The notes under the pieces were generated by a model. The model was not told the DNA's origin. It worked only from the letters and a program-made list of their open reading frames with translations, and searched no databases. The position numbers and the translations under genes were made by a program. From Candidatus Brocadiaceae bacterium (GTDB lineage: Bacteria > Planctomycetota > Brocadiia > SM23-32), in assembly GCA_030615435.1 (NCBI GenBank), contig JAUWZH010000167.1, positions 1 through 5,963 on the forward strand: a stretch of 5,963 bases of DNA, written 5' to 3'. Of the stretch, positions 1 through 5,921 are shown in pieces (within the stretch, counting starts at the first letter, position 1; each line of letters starts with the position of its first letter).

Positions 1-975
1 CCGCAGCGCCGTCTCGATGAAGTGCTGCCACTCCATGATCTCCGGGTCGTCCGCGTAGAGGTCCTTCACGCCGAGCATGCGTTGGGCGAGCTCGACGCCG
101 CGGTCGCTCAGGTGACAGCTCTGCTCCTTCTCCTTGACCTCGTAGTCCGCCCCGGCCCGCGCCGTGCTGGCGACGCGCCGCGCCGCGTGGTACTTCTCGG
201 ACTGCTTCGTGACAGGGCCACTGATGATCAGGGGCGTGCGCGCCTCGTCAATCAGGATGTTGTCCACCTCGTCCACGATGGCGTAGTGCAGCCCACGGCT
301 GAGCTGGACCTGGTCCTCCCGCCCGTACTCCATGTTGTCGCGCAGGTAGTCGAATCCGAACTCGCTGTTGGTCCCGTAAGTGATGTCGCACCTGTAGGCG
401 GCGATCTTCTCGTCCCTTGGCTGATGCGACTGTATGTAACCAGAGCGCAGGCCCACCAGGCCGTAAACCGGCCCCATCCACTCGCAGTCGCGCCGGGCGA
501 GATAATCGTTGACCGTGATGATGTGGACCCCGTCCCCGCCGAGGGCGTTGAGGTAGGCGGCGAAGGTGGCCACGAGCGTCTTGCCCTCCCCGGTGACCAT
601 CTCCGCGATCATTTGTCTGTGCAGCACGATGCCCCCGACGAGTTGGACGTCGAAGGGCCGCATCATCGGGTACGGGCTGTCCGGGGCCGGGGTGACCAGC
701 ACGCGCCTTGCGGCTTCCCGCACGTTCGCGAACGCCTCGGGCAGGATCTCCTCCAGGATGCCCTGTTTCTCCTCAAAACTCTTCGGCCCGCGCAGCCGCT
801 CCTGGAGGCGCTCCGTGAGCTCTCGAAGCCCGGCGTCCGTCTTCCTCTGAAACTCGGGCTCCAGCGCGTTGATCCGGTCCACCACGGGAATCATCTCGCG
901 CAGGATCCGCTCGTTGGCGGAACCGAAAACCTTCTGTGCAAAGCCCGTAACCTTTGTCAGAACGTTCGTTCCCAT
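1..975 (-). CDS. secA: Preprotein translocase ATPase SecA, N-terminal 325 residues (gene continues past left edge)
   Basis: SecA is the cytoplasmic motor ATPase that drives unfolded preproteins through the SecYEG channel. Translating the minus strand from the ATG at 975-973 gives an open frame to position 1. It begins MGTNVLTKVTGFAQKVFGS, matching the usual SecA start. Recognisable elements are the Q-motif region MRPFDVQLVGG (residues 105-115), Walker A MVTGEGKT (126-133, Lys132), NDYLARRD, the TYGTNSEFGFDYLRDN signature, and the Walker B/DEAD-like DEVDNILIDEARTPLIISG (Asp235-Glu236). The preprotein cross-linking domain begins after that. Only about a third of a typical 850-1000 residue SecA is present. 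Relative to E. coli SecA there are roughly ten extra residues (about 93-104, TPAPDSPYPM) just before the Q motif. An AGGGA lies 3 nt from the ATG and a GGAAGG lies 14 nt away, so the ribosome site is mediocre. The start is chosen by homology. The promoter at 1077-1085 precedes it. Confidence 0.97.
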   Translation of the reverse strand, partial: MGTNVLTKVTGFAQKVFGSANERILREMIPVVDRINALEPEFQRKTDAGLRELTERLQERLRGPKSFEEKQGILEEILPEAFANVREAARRVLVTPAPDSPYPMMRPFDVQLVGGIVLHRQMIAEMVTGEGKTLVATFAAYLNALGGDGVHIITVNDYLARRDCEWMGPVYGLVGLRSGYIQSHQPRDEKIAAYRCDITYGTNSEFGFDYLRDNMEYGREDQVQLSRGLHYAIVDEVDNILIDEARTPLIISGPVTKQSEKYHAARRVASTARAGADYEVKEKEQSCHLSDRGVELAQRMLGVKDLYADDPEIMEWQHFIETALR

Positions 976-1076
976 GAGTCCCTGTTCAGCCTTCCCTGGC
1001 CTCTCGAACTCAGAGGCGCACTTCACTCCCCACACGACCGGCACAGGCCCCTCGAGACACTTCGATCCATCCGTGA

Positions 1077-1085
1077 ATTATAACA
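1077..1085 (-). promoter_or_regulatory. Extended -10 promoter for secA
   Basis: Read on the minus strand, this is TGTTATAAT: a perfect sigma70 -10 hexamer (TATAAT, 1082-1077) with the upstream TG of an extended -10. No good -35 hexamer lies 16-18 bp upstream, which extended -10 promoters do not need. Transcription would start near 1070 and give secA a leader of about 95 nt. The AT-rich hexamer stands out in a GC-rich spacer. This assignment rests on motif match and position only. Confidence 0.7.
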
Positions 1086-1190
1086 GGGAAGGCGCCCTTT
1101 TGCATCCTTTCCACGGGGCCTCTCCTTCGGTGCCGCCTCGATGTAAGGGCAGGGCACGCCCTCGGTTCGATTTCCATGCGGCGAGGTGCG

Positions 1191-1219
1191 TTGACGCAGG
1201 CCTCTCCTGCGAATAGAAT
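1191..1219 (+). promoter_or_regulatory. Sigma70-type promoter for the DUF5060 glycoside hydrolase gene
   Basis: TTGACG (1191-1196) and TAGAAT (1214-1219) each match the sigma70 consensus at five of six positions and are separated by exactly 17 bp. The expected start of transcription is near 1226, giving a leader of about 36 nt before the ATG at 1262. Strength, spacing and distance to the gene all agree. No experimental support is available from sequence alone. Confidence 0.72.
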
Positions 1220-1261
1220 GCCGCAGGGCACGTCCTGGATTCCCAAACATCGTTCCGTCCG

Positions 1262-3631
1262 ATGCCAACTGAGCGCGGCAAAGCGCAGAGACCACGGACC
1301 GTCCGCAGGCTCCTGCGGGTTGCAATCGCAGCGCTCTGGGGCGCCGCCTTTCTGCCGGCCGCCCTGGTCGTGGGCCAGCAGCCTCCCCAAGAGCCGGCCG
1401 GAGCGCCGGGGGGGACCGGGGACAGGGTCTTCCTCTGGGACGGCTTCGAGCGGGAGCCCGCCGCAGCAGGCTGGAGCGTTGACTCGGCGGACGACCCCGC
1501 CCGACTGTCCCGCAGCGTCGCCCAACGCCCAGGGGGATCCTGGAGCCTGGGCGTGGAGGCCCGCTGCAAGGCCAAGAACAGGGTGCTCGTGCGGCGGGCT
1601 GCCAGGGTGAGGCTGGACGGGCTGACCGCCATTTTGGCCGATGTCAACTGCCCGGATGACGACCTGAAGTTCTCCTTTGCCTACAAGGATTCGGACGGAG
1701 GCTGGCACGAAGGCCCCCCCGTGCCCCTGCGCAAGGGGTGGAACCGGGACGTGCGCTGCCCGCTCTCAACGCTGCGCCGCCGCGGTGCGCGGGGCCCCTT
1801 CGACTGGGAATTGCCCGAGGAGGCCCGGCAGTTCTACCTCGTCATTCACGCGGGCGCCTCTCCGGAGGCTACCGTCCACGTTGACAACCTGCGTTTCGAG
1901 GGGCAGCCGGCTGAGGACTGGGACCGCATGCCCCCCGGGGACATCGAGGTCTATCAGCCGGAGCGGGGCGTGGGGCGCTATGGGAAGTTCGAGCTCGGCG
2001 TCCAGTTCGGGGAGGTTTACGGGAACCTCTTCGACGCCGACGACGTCCTGGTGGAGGGGCTCTTCACCGCCCCCGACGGCCGCACGCACTCTGTTCCGGG
2101 GTTCTTTGCCGGCTACGCCGACAGCGAGCGATTCGGCCCCGCCTGGCCGATCTTCCTGATAAAGTTCGCCCCGACCCGGCTCGGGCGCTGGACCTTCGCA
2201 GTGCGCGTGCGCAACTGCGAAGGCGAAACCACGAGCGGGCAGCGCTGGTTCTACGTCACGGAGTCCCCAAGCAACGGATTCGTGCGCGTCTCGCCCAAGG
2301 ACCCGCGGTTCTTCGAGCTGGACGAAGGCGAGTTTTGCTATCCAATCGGGCAGAACATCGCCTGGGCCCAGGACTACGAGCCCTATTTCCTGCGCCAGAG
2401 TCAGACCGGACAGAACTGGGTGAGAATCTGGCTCTGCCCCTGGCACCTGCAACTGGAGAAGAAGGCCGGCCGCTACGATCTGGACGCTGCCGTGCGACTG
2501 GACCACATCGTGGAGCGCGCCGCAGCACACGGCCTGCGCATCCAGCTCGTGCTGCTCTATCACGGCATGGTAACGGGCGAATCGTGGGCGAAGAATCCCT
2601 ACAACCGGTCCAACGGCGGCCCCTGCTACCTGGCGTCGGAGTTCTTCACCAACGCTGAGGCGAGGAAGCTGTTCAAGCGCCGCCTGGACTACATCGCGGC
2701 CCGCTGGGGCTACTCCAGCGCCATCTTCGCCTGGGAGCTTTTCAACGAGGTGGATTTCGCCCATTACGCCAGCTTCGAGGACGTGGTGGCGTGGCACCGT
2801 GAGATGAGCGCTTACCTGAAGCGGGTTGACCTCAACCGCCACCTCGTAACGACCAGTCTGTCGCGGGAGAGTTCCGACACCAGGCTGTGGAGCGTGCCGG
2901 GCATTGATTTCGTGCAGGCGCACATATACGGCACCGAAGTGGTGCAGCAGGCCCTGGAAACATACCTCACCCTGGAGCATTTCAGGAAGCCCTTCTTCAT
3001 CGGTGAATATGGACGCAGCACCTCCCTGCCTGCGCAGACAGGGCCGGCGGAGGCGGACCGGGACCGCCTCGGCGAGGACCTGCGCCGGGCGCTCTGGGGG
3101 ACGTTCACCCTGCCGATCGCTGGCAACGTCATGCCCTGGTGGTGGGACTCCCTGATCCGTCCCCACAACCTGGAGCGGTTCTTCGAGCCGCTCTCGCGTT
3201 TCGCGGCGGGGGTGGACCGGCGCTCAGAGGACTACGAGCTGATTGAGACCGCGATCCTCAAGGATGGAGGTTCCGAGATAGCCGTGCGGGGGCTTTTGAA
3301 CAACCACGCCTGCTACCTCTGGCTGCACAGGCCGGCGGGCGGACGCCCGCCGAAGGCGCCCGGCCCGGTGCTCATTCCCCCGGAGAAGGAGTTCGCCCTG
3401 AGCGGCATGCTCGGGGGCAAATACCTCCTGACTGTCATGGACACGGCTACGGGGCGCATTCTGCGCCGCAGCGTCCTGACCTGCGAGCTCGGCAGGCTCA
3501 CGGTCTCTCTCCCCCGCAGCGAGGGCGACGTGGCGGTCAAAATCGAATATCAGGGCAGCCCCAAACCGAGCTTCCTCGTCAGCCCGGAGCTGCTGAGGCT
3601 GGAGGAAAAGGTCCCCGCGCGCCGGCAATGA
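1262..3631 (+). CDS. Secreted multidomain glycoside hydrolase with DUF5060-like domain and clan GH-A type barrel
   Basis: This is a 789-residue predicted exported carbohydrate-active enzyme. Residues 1-38 look like a signal peptide: basic RPRTVRRLLR, then a hydrophobic stretch, with cleavage likely near VVG/QQ. Residues about 55-215 resemble a carbohydrate-binding jelly roll ending in the typical VDNLRF. Residues about 230-325 match the DUF5060 pattern (ELGVQFGEVYGNLFDADDVLVEG...). A TIM barrel follows, about 340-655. It has the clan GH-A hallmarks FAWELFNEVDF (acid/base Glu496), HIYG (His554, Tyr556) and FIGEYG (nucleophile Glu582). Residues about 657-768 form a C-terminal beta domain (LLNNHACYLWLHRP, MDTATG) like those closing related hydrolases. 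The exact polysaccharide substrate cannot be read from sequence. This ATG is the first start codon after the in-frame stop at 1214-1216. It lacks a clear Shine-Dalgarno sequence, although the promoter upstream fits. Retaining mechanism is inferred from the clan. Confidence 0.9.
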   Translation: MPTERGKAQRPRTVRRLLRVAIAALWGAAFLPAALVVGQQPPQEPAGAPGGTGDRVFLWDGFEREPAAAGWSVDSADDPARLSRSVAQRPGGSWSLGVEARCKAKNRVLVRRAARVRLDGLTAILADVNCPDDDLKFSFAYKDSDGGWHEGPPVPLRKGWNRDVRCPLSTLRRRGARGPFDWELPEEARQFYLVIHAGASPEATVHVDNLRFEGQPAEDWDRMPPGDIEVYQPERGVGRYGKFELGVQFGEVYGNLFDADDVLVEGLFTAPDGRTHSVPGFFAGYADSERFGPAWPIFLIKFAPTRLGRWTFAVRVRNCEGETTSGQRWFYVTESPSNGFVRVSPKDPRFFELDEGEFCYPIGQNIAWAQDYEPYFLRQSQTGQNWVRIWLCPWHLQLEKKAGRYDLDAAVRLDHIVERAAAHGLRIQLVLLYHGMVTGESWAKNPYNRSNGGPCYLASEFFTNAEARKLFKRRLDYIAARWGYSSAIFAWELFNEVDFAHYASFEDVVAWHREMSAYLKRVDLNRHLVTTSLSRESSDTRLWSVPGIDFVQAHIYGTEVVQQALETYLTLEHFRKPFFIGEYGRSTSLPAQTGPAEADRDRLGEDLRRALWGTFTLPIAGNVMPWWWDSLIRPHNLERFFEPLSRFAAGVDRRSEDYELIETAILKDGGSEIAVRGLLNNHACYLWLHRPAGGRPPKAPGPVLIPPEKEFALSGMLGGKYLLTVMDTATGRILRRSVLTCELGRLTVSLPRSEGDVAVKIEYQGSPKPSFLVSPELLRLEEKVPARRQ

Positions 3632-3820
3632 GAGCCGTCGCCTCGCGAAGGCGGGCAGGCGCCCTGCAAGCACCCCCGGGTTGTGATGGCGGTGCCGGTC
3701 ATATACCATGTGCGGTCTGCAACGTCACGTGGGTCCAGGAAAAGGGCTGGGGAGGACGGCGCTCCTGAATCGGGCCTCGAACTGAGTCTTCTTGTTGCGC
3801 ACCAGCCGGAGGGATGAAAG
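3632..3820 (+). other. Intergenic spacer between hydrolase and amidohydrolase genes
   Basis: This is a 189-bp spacer with no convincing gene. Just after the hydrolase stop are two short GC hairpins: CGCCT/AGGCG (3639-3653, 5-nt loop) and GCAGG/CCTGC (3655-3667, 3-nt loop). They lack a T-tract, so intrinsic termination is doubtful. A weak promoter-like pair, TTGTGA (3681-3686) and TATACC (3702-3707), has a short 15-bp spacing. Whether the two genes are cotranscribed is therefore open. Confidence 0.4.
3808..3813 (+). promoter_or_regulatory. Ribosome binding site of the amidohydrolase gene
   Basis: GGAGGG lies 7 nt upstream of the ATG at 3821. This selects that start over the second in-frame ATG at 3827. 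The strong site contrasts with the poor translation signals of the two genes to the left. Confidence 0.8.
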
Positions 3821-5104
3821 ATGTCCATGGTCCATGACGACGCACTTGTTGGAGAATTGTTTGCCGAACTGGAGCAGATCGGCACGGTTGACGCGCACGA
3901 ACACCTGCCGACCGAAGAGGCCTGCCTGAAGGAGGAGAGGGACTTCTTCAGCCTGTTCCAGTGCTACTGCCCCGCCGACCTGGTGTCGGCGGGTGCCACC
4001 GACGAGGACATGGCGTTCCTGGGGGACCGCCAGCGCGCCGCGGGTGTGCGCTGGGAGCGCTTCAAGCCGCTGCTCAGCGCCATCCGCACGGGCGCGTACG
4101 CTCGCTCGGCGCTCATCGTGGTCCGCGACGTGCTCGGCCTGGAAGACCTCAATGACGACACCTACGAGGCGGTGGGCGAGGGACTACGCGACATTCACAA
4201 ACCGGGCCTCTACGACTACATTCTGAAGGAGCGCTCCAACATCTCCGCCTGCATCCAGTGTTGGTGCCTGGGATCGGAGCCCTATCCCGATTACTTCTAT
4301 CACCTCGCGCCGGGTCCGGAGGTCGTGGACCTGCACAATCGCGGCGCCCTCGACGCGCTGGCGAAACGCTGTGACCACGCTGTGCACACGCTCGACGACG
4401 TCCTGGAGTGCATGACGCAGGTGGTCGAGAAGTGGCGCGCGAACCCGAAGGTGGTCGGCATCAAGAGTGCCCACGCTTACGGGCGCAGCCTCGCCTTCCA
4501 GAAGGTAAACCGCAGCGTCGCCGAGGATGTGTTCAACAAGGTCCTCTCCAACGAGGGCCACGCGCTCTCCACAACCGAAGCGCTGCCGCTCCAGGACTAT
4601 CTGATGTTCCAGCTCGTGGCGCGGGCCGAGGCGGTCGGGCTGCCCATGGTCTTTCACACGGGGATTCAGGCCGGCAACTACAACCGCATCGCGAACGCCA
4701 ATCCGTTGCTGCTTCAGCCCATTCTGGAGGAGTTCCCGCGGGCGAAGATAGACCTGTTCCACGGGGGAATGCCGTGGGTGCGCGAGGTCGCGATACTGGC
4801 CAAGTACTTCCCCGGCGTGCACCTGAACATGGCCTGGATGCACATTATCAACGCCGCCCAGGCGCGCTCGGCGCTCGCGGAATGGCTGGACATGGTGCCG
4901 AACACGAAGATATTCGGGTTCGGCGGTGACTATCACACCGTGGAGAAGGTCTACGGCCACTTGAAAATTGCCCGTCAGAACGTCGCGATGGTGCTGGCGG
5001 AGAAGATCCGTGAAGGCGCCTATACGCGCCAGGAAGCGTCCATGGTCGCCCGCCGCCTCATGCGCGAGAACCCGGACCGGTTCTATCAACTTGGCCTGGA
5101 CTGA
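3821..5104 (+). CDS. Metal-dependent amidohydrolase superfamily protein (amidohydrolase-2 / uronate-isomerase-like), function unknown
   Basis: This is a 427-residue cytoplasmic protein with no signal peptide. Amidohydrolase-superfamily metal ligands occur in barrel order: VDAHEHL (His26, His28; strand 1), GIKSAHAYGR (Lys215, a candidate bridging lysine, and His218; strand 4), MVFHTGIQ (His279; strand 5), DLFHGG (His314; strand 6) and GFGGDYH (Asp370, with His372; strand 8). The full set suggests a mono- or binuclear metal centre. The C-terminal half, ANPLLLQPILEEFPRAKIDLFHGG through RLMRENPDRFYQL, is typical of amidohydrolase-2 proteins that hydrolyse or decarboxylate small acids or isomerise uronates. 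The substrate cannot be named. Unusual cysteine pairs occur at FQCYC (48, 50) and CIQCWC (144, 147, 149). The gene lies 189 bp downstream of the hydrolase gene in the same direction and converges with the flavin reductase gene. Family assignment is firm; function is not. Confidence 0.93.
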   Translation: MSMVHDDALVGELFAELEQIGTVDAHEHLPTEEACLKEERDFFSLFQCYCPADLVSAGATDEDMAFLGDRQRAAGVRWERFKPLLSAIRTGAYARSALIVVRDVLGLEDLNDDTYEAVGEGLRDIHKPGLYDYILKERSNISACIQCWCLGSEPYPDYFYHLAPGPEVVDLHNRGALDALAKRCDHAVHTLDDVLECMTQVVEKWRANPKVVGIKSAHAYGRSLAFQKVNRSVAEDVFNKVLSNEGHALSTTEALPLQDYLMFQLVARAEAVGLPMVFHTGIQAGNYNRIANANPLLLQPILEEFPRAKIDLFHGGMPWVREVAILAKYFPGVHLNMAWMHIINAAQARSALAEWLDMVPNTKIFGFGGDYHTVEKVYGHLKIARQNVAMVLAEKIREGAYTRQEASMVARRLMRENPDRFYQLGLD

Positions 5105-5107
5105 AGG

Positions 5108-5123
5108 CGCCGGGGAACCGGCG
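5108..5123. terminator. GC hairpin with GNRA tetraloop between convergent genes
   Basis: CGCCGG-GGAA-CCGGCG is a perfect 6-bp stem closed by a GGAA tetraloop, starting 4 nt after the amidohydrolase stop codon. It sits in the 48-bp gap between convergent stops, so it could end or protect both transcripts. No T-tract follows on either strand, so it may be a stability or Rho-assisted element and not an intrinsic terminator. A weaker GGGG-GAG-CCCC stem follows at 5134-5144. Confidence 0.45.
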
Positions 5124-5152
5124 ATAGTCGCCCGGGGGAGCCCCTGAAAGGA

Positions 5153-5671
5153 TCACGCTCTGTAGGTTCCGAGCACCTCGGCGAAGTAGATGGTGTGCTG
5201 CTGTTCCAGCGGCATCTCGCGGTGTTCGGGCGTGAGGATGTAGTGGGGCGGCCGTTGCCTGTGATAGATCCGACATTCGACGCGAATGGGGCACTCGGCA
5301 ATGGAGGGCGGCTTGACAAGCGCCGACGCGACGGGCGTGAGCCCCGTTTCCTTGAACTTGTCGTAGTCGCGGCCCGATTCGCTGCCGCAGAACGCCACGG
5401 CGTCGGCGATCCCGTCGGTCGGCACACACAGGACGAACTCGCCGACCTCATCCAGCAGCTTGTGCGTGTGGCATGCCGGCCGCACGGCAGCCACCGCTAC
5501 GGGATGCTGGTGATAGAACCATCCGTAGAGTCCCCAACCTATCGTCATCACGTTCGGCCTGCCGTCCGTGCCGATCGAGGTCAGCAACACGCCGTGGCCG
5601 CCGAGATCGGAGTTCGTCTGGCGGTAGAGCGCCTCGATGATCTCCGCAAAGTCCACTTCCTGGCGCAGCAT
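5153..5671 (-). CDS. Flavin reductase-like FMN-binding domain protein (flavoredoxin-type)
   Basis: This is a 172-residue soluble protein of the flavin reductase-like family (split-barrel FMN-binding fold). Members use FMN as a bound cofactor or substrate in small redox reactions. Visible features are the flavin-binding strand-loop GRPNVMTIGW (37-46), VRPACHTHKLLDEVGEFVLCVP (63-84), which packs near the flavin phosphate, CGSESGRDYDKFKETGLTP (95-113), the family's characteristic SGRD-x-DKF segment, and the late strand AECPIRVECR (125-134). The length is typical of a single-domain member. Its redox partner cannot be identified here. The ATG at 5671-5669 is chosen because AGGAG lies 5 nt upstream. 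An ATG 12 codons earlier keeps the frame open, but it lacks such a site and adds no family sequence. The gene has its own promoter and appears monocistronic. Confidence 0.93.
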   Translation of the reverse strand: MLRQEVDFAEIIEALYRQTNSDLGGHGVLLTSIGTDGRPNVMTIGWGLYGWFYHQHPVAVAAVRPACHTHKLLDEVGEFVLCVPTDGIADAVAFCGSESGRDYDKFKETGLTPVASALVKPPSIAECPIRVECRIYHRQRPPHYILTPEHREMPLEQQHTIYFAEVLGTYRA

Positions 5672-5676
5672 CTTCA

Positions 5677-5681
5677 CTCCT
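5677..5681 (-). promoter_or_regulatory. Ribosome binding site of the flavin reductase gene
   Basis: On the minus strand AGGAG, within GGAAAGGAG, sits 5 nt upstream of the ATG at 5671. This decides between that start and the in-frame ATG at 5707. Confidence 0.85.
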
Positions 5682-5718
5682 TTCCAAATCCAGCAGGGAC
5701 GCGGCAATCACTGTGGAC

Positions 5719-5746
5719 ATTATGGCTCGCCTGCGCACTGTGTCAA
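5719..5746 (-). promoter_or_regulatory. Sigma70-type promoter for the flavin reductase gene
   Basis: Read on the minus strand, a perfect -35 TTGACA (5746-5741) is followed after 16 bp by CATAAT (5724-5719), five of six to the -10 consensus. Transcription would start near 5712, about 40 nt before the start codon at 5671. It is also downstream of the alternative start at 5707 by too little to leave a normal leader, which supports the shorter protein. This is the best promoter match in the window. Confidence 0.8.
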
Positions 5747-5785
5747 GGGCCTCTGCGGACCATTCAGGCAAGCGCGGCGCAGAAC

Positions 5786-5921
5786 GCCGGTTGTGGCCGG
5801 GGAACCCCCCCCCGTTTAAAAGAAGCCTCCAGCACTACAGAGTCCGCGCGCAGCTTATTGCGTCCTTTTTTGTGGAAAAAGGTCTGTAACAGCATTACGG
5901 GGGGGCCCGGCCACAACCGGC
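5786..5921. repeat. 136-bp long inverted-repeat element, MITE-like or structured intergenic RNA
   Basis: The ends are perfect 16-bp inverted repeats: GCCGGTTGTGGCCGGG (5786-5801) and its complement (5906-5921). Inside them a run of nine C (5805-5813) faces a run of seven G (5899-5905), and G5814-T5815 can pair with A5897-C5898. That extends the stem to about 25 bp around a one-sided bulge. The roughly 80-nt interior is much less GC-rich and holds further short stems. The triplet AAC directly flanks both ends (5783-5785 and 5922-5924), as a 3-bp target duplication might. No coding sequence is inside. Mobility is inference; the inverted repeat itself is certain. Confidence 0.75.
5864..5882. repeat. 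AT-rich inner hairpin within the inverted-repeat element
   Basis: CCTTTTT (5864-5870) and AAAAAGG (5876-5882) form a 7-bp stem around a 5-nt loop. Next to it, CGCA/TGCG (5849-5862) forms a smaller stem. TACAGA (5836-5841) can pair with TCTGTA (5883-5888) to enclose both. Together they suggest a branched fold inside the outer stem. Confidence 0.5.

Larger units (their letters stand above)
976..1261. other. Divergent intergenic regulatory region between secA and the hydrolase gene
   Basis: This 286-bp spacer separates two divergently read genes and carries one promoter for each. The -10 elements are about 130 bp apart, so the promoters do not overlap. Between them is a short perfect palindrome, AGGGC-AC-GCCCT (1151-1162), about 28 bp upstream of the plus-strand -35, where an operator could lie. 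I see no leader peptide of SecM type, riboswitch or small RNA gene here. Open frames crossing the spacer lack family signatures and ribosome sites. Confidence 0.6.

Noticed and set aside
22..1083. 353-codon plus-strand open frame opposite secA
   Set aside because: It is antisense to a clear SecA frame, low in complexity and rich in Leu, Val, Asp and Arg, as GC-rich shadow frames are. It has no family signature or ribosome site.
1010..1708. Minus-strand open frames spanning the secA/hydrolase spacer
   Set aside because: They run across the promoters and the hydrolase signal peptide, have arbitrary composition and no ribosome binding site.
1766..3166. 466-codon minus-strand open frame opposite the hydrolase gene
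   Set aside because: The sense frame carries a signal peptide, domains and catalytic motifs. The antisense frame has none and reflects high third-position GC.
3639..3667. Two small hairpins after the hydrolase stop as an intrinsic terminator
   Set aside because: Stems are only 5 bp and no T-tract follows. Kept as a note in the spacer entry and not called a terminator.
3681..3707. TTGTGA and TATACC as a promoter for the amidohydrolase gene
   Set aside because: Both hexamers are four of six and the spacing of 15 bp is short; too weak to annotate separately.
4184..5089. 301-codon minus-strand open frame opposite the amidohydrolase gene
   Set aside because: Shadow of a gene with conserved metal ligands; no recognisable motif or start signal.
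5637..5819. 60-codon plus-strand open frame at the right end
   Set aside because: It overlaps the start, ribosome site and promoter of the flavin reductase gene on the other strand and ends inside the inverted repeat. No coding evidence.
5864..5882. CCTTTTT/AAAAAGG hairpin as a stand-alone Rho-independent terminator
   Set aside because: The T-run is in the stem, not after a GC stem, and no T-tract follows on either strand. It is better seen as part of the inverted-repeat element.
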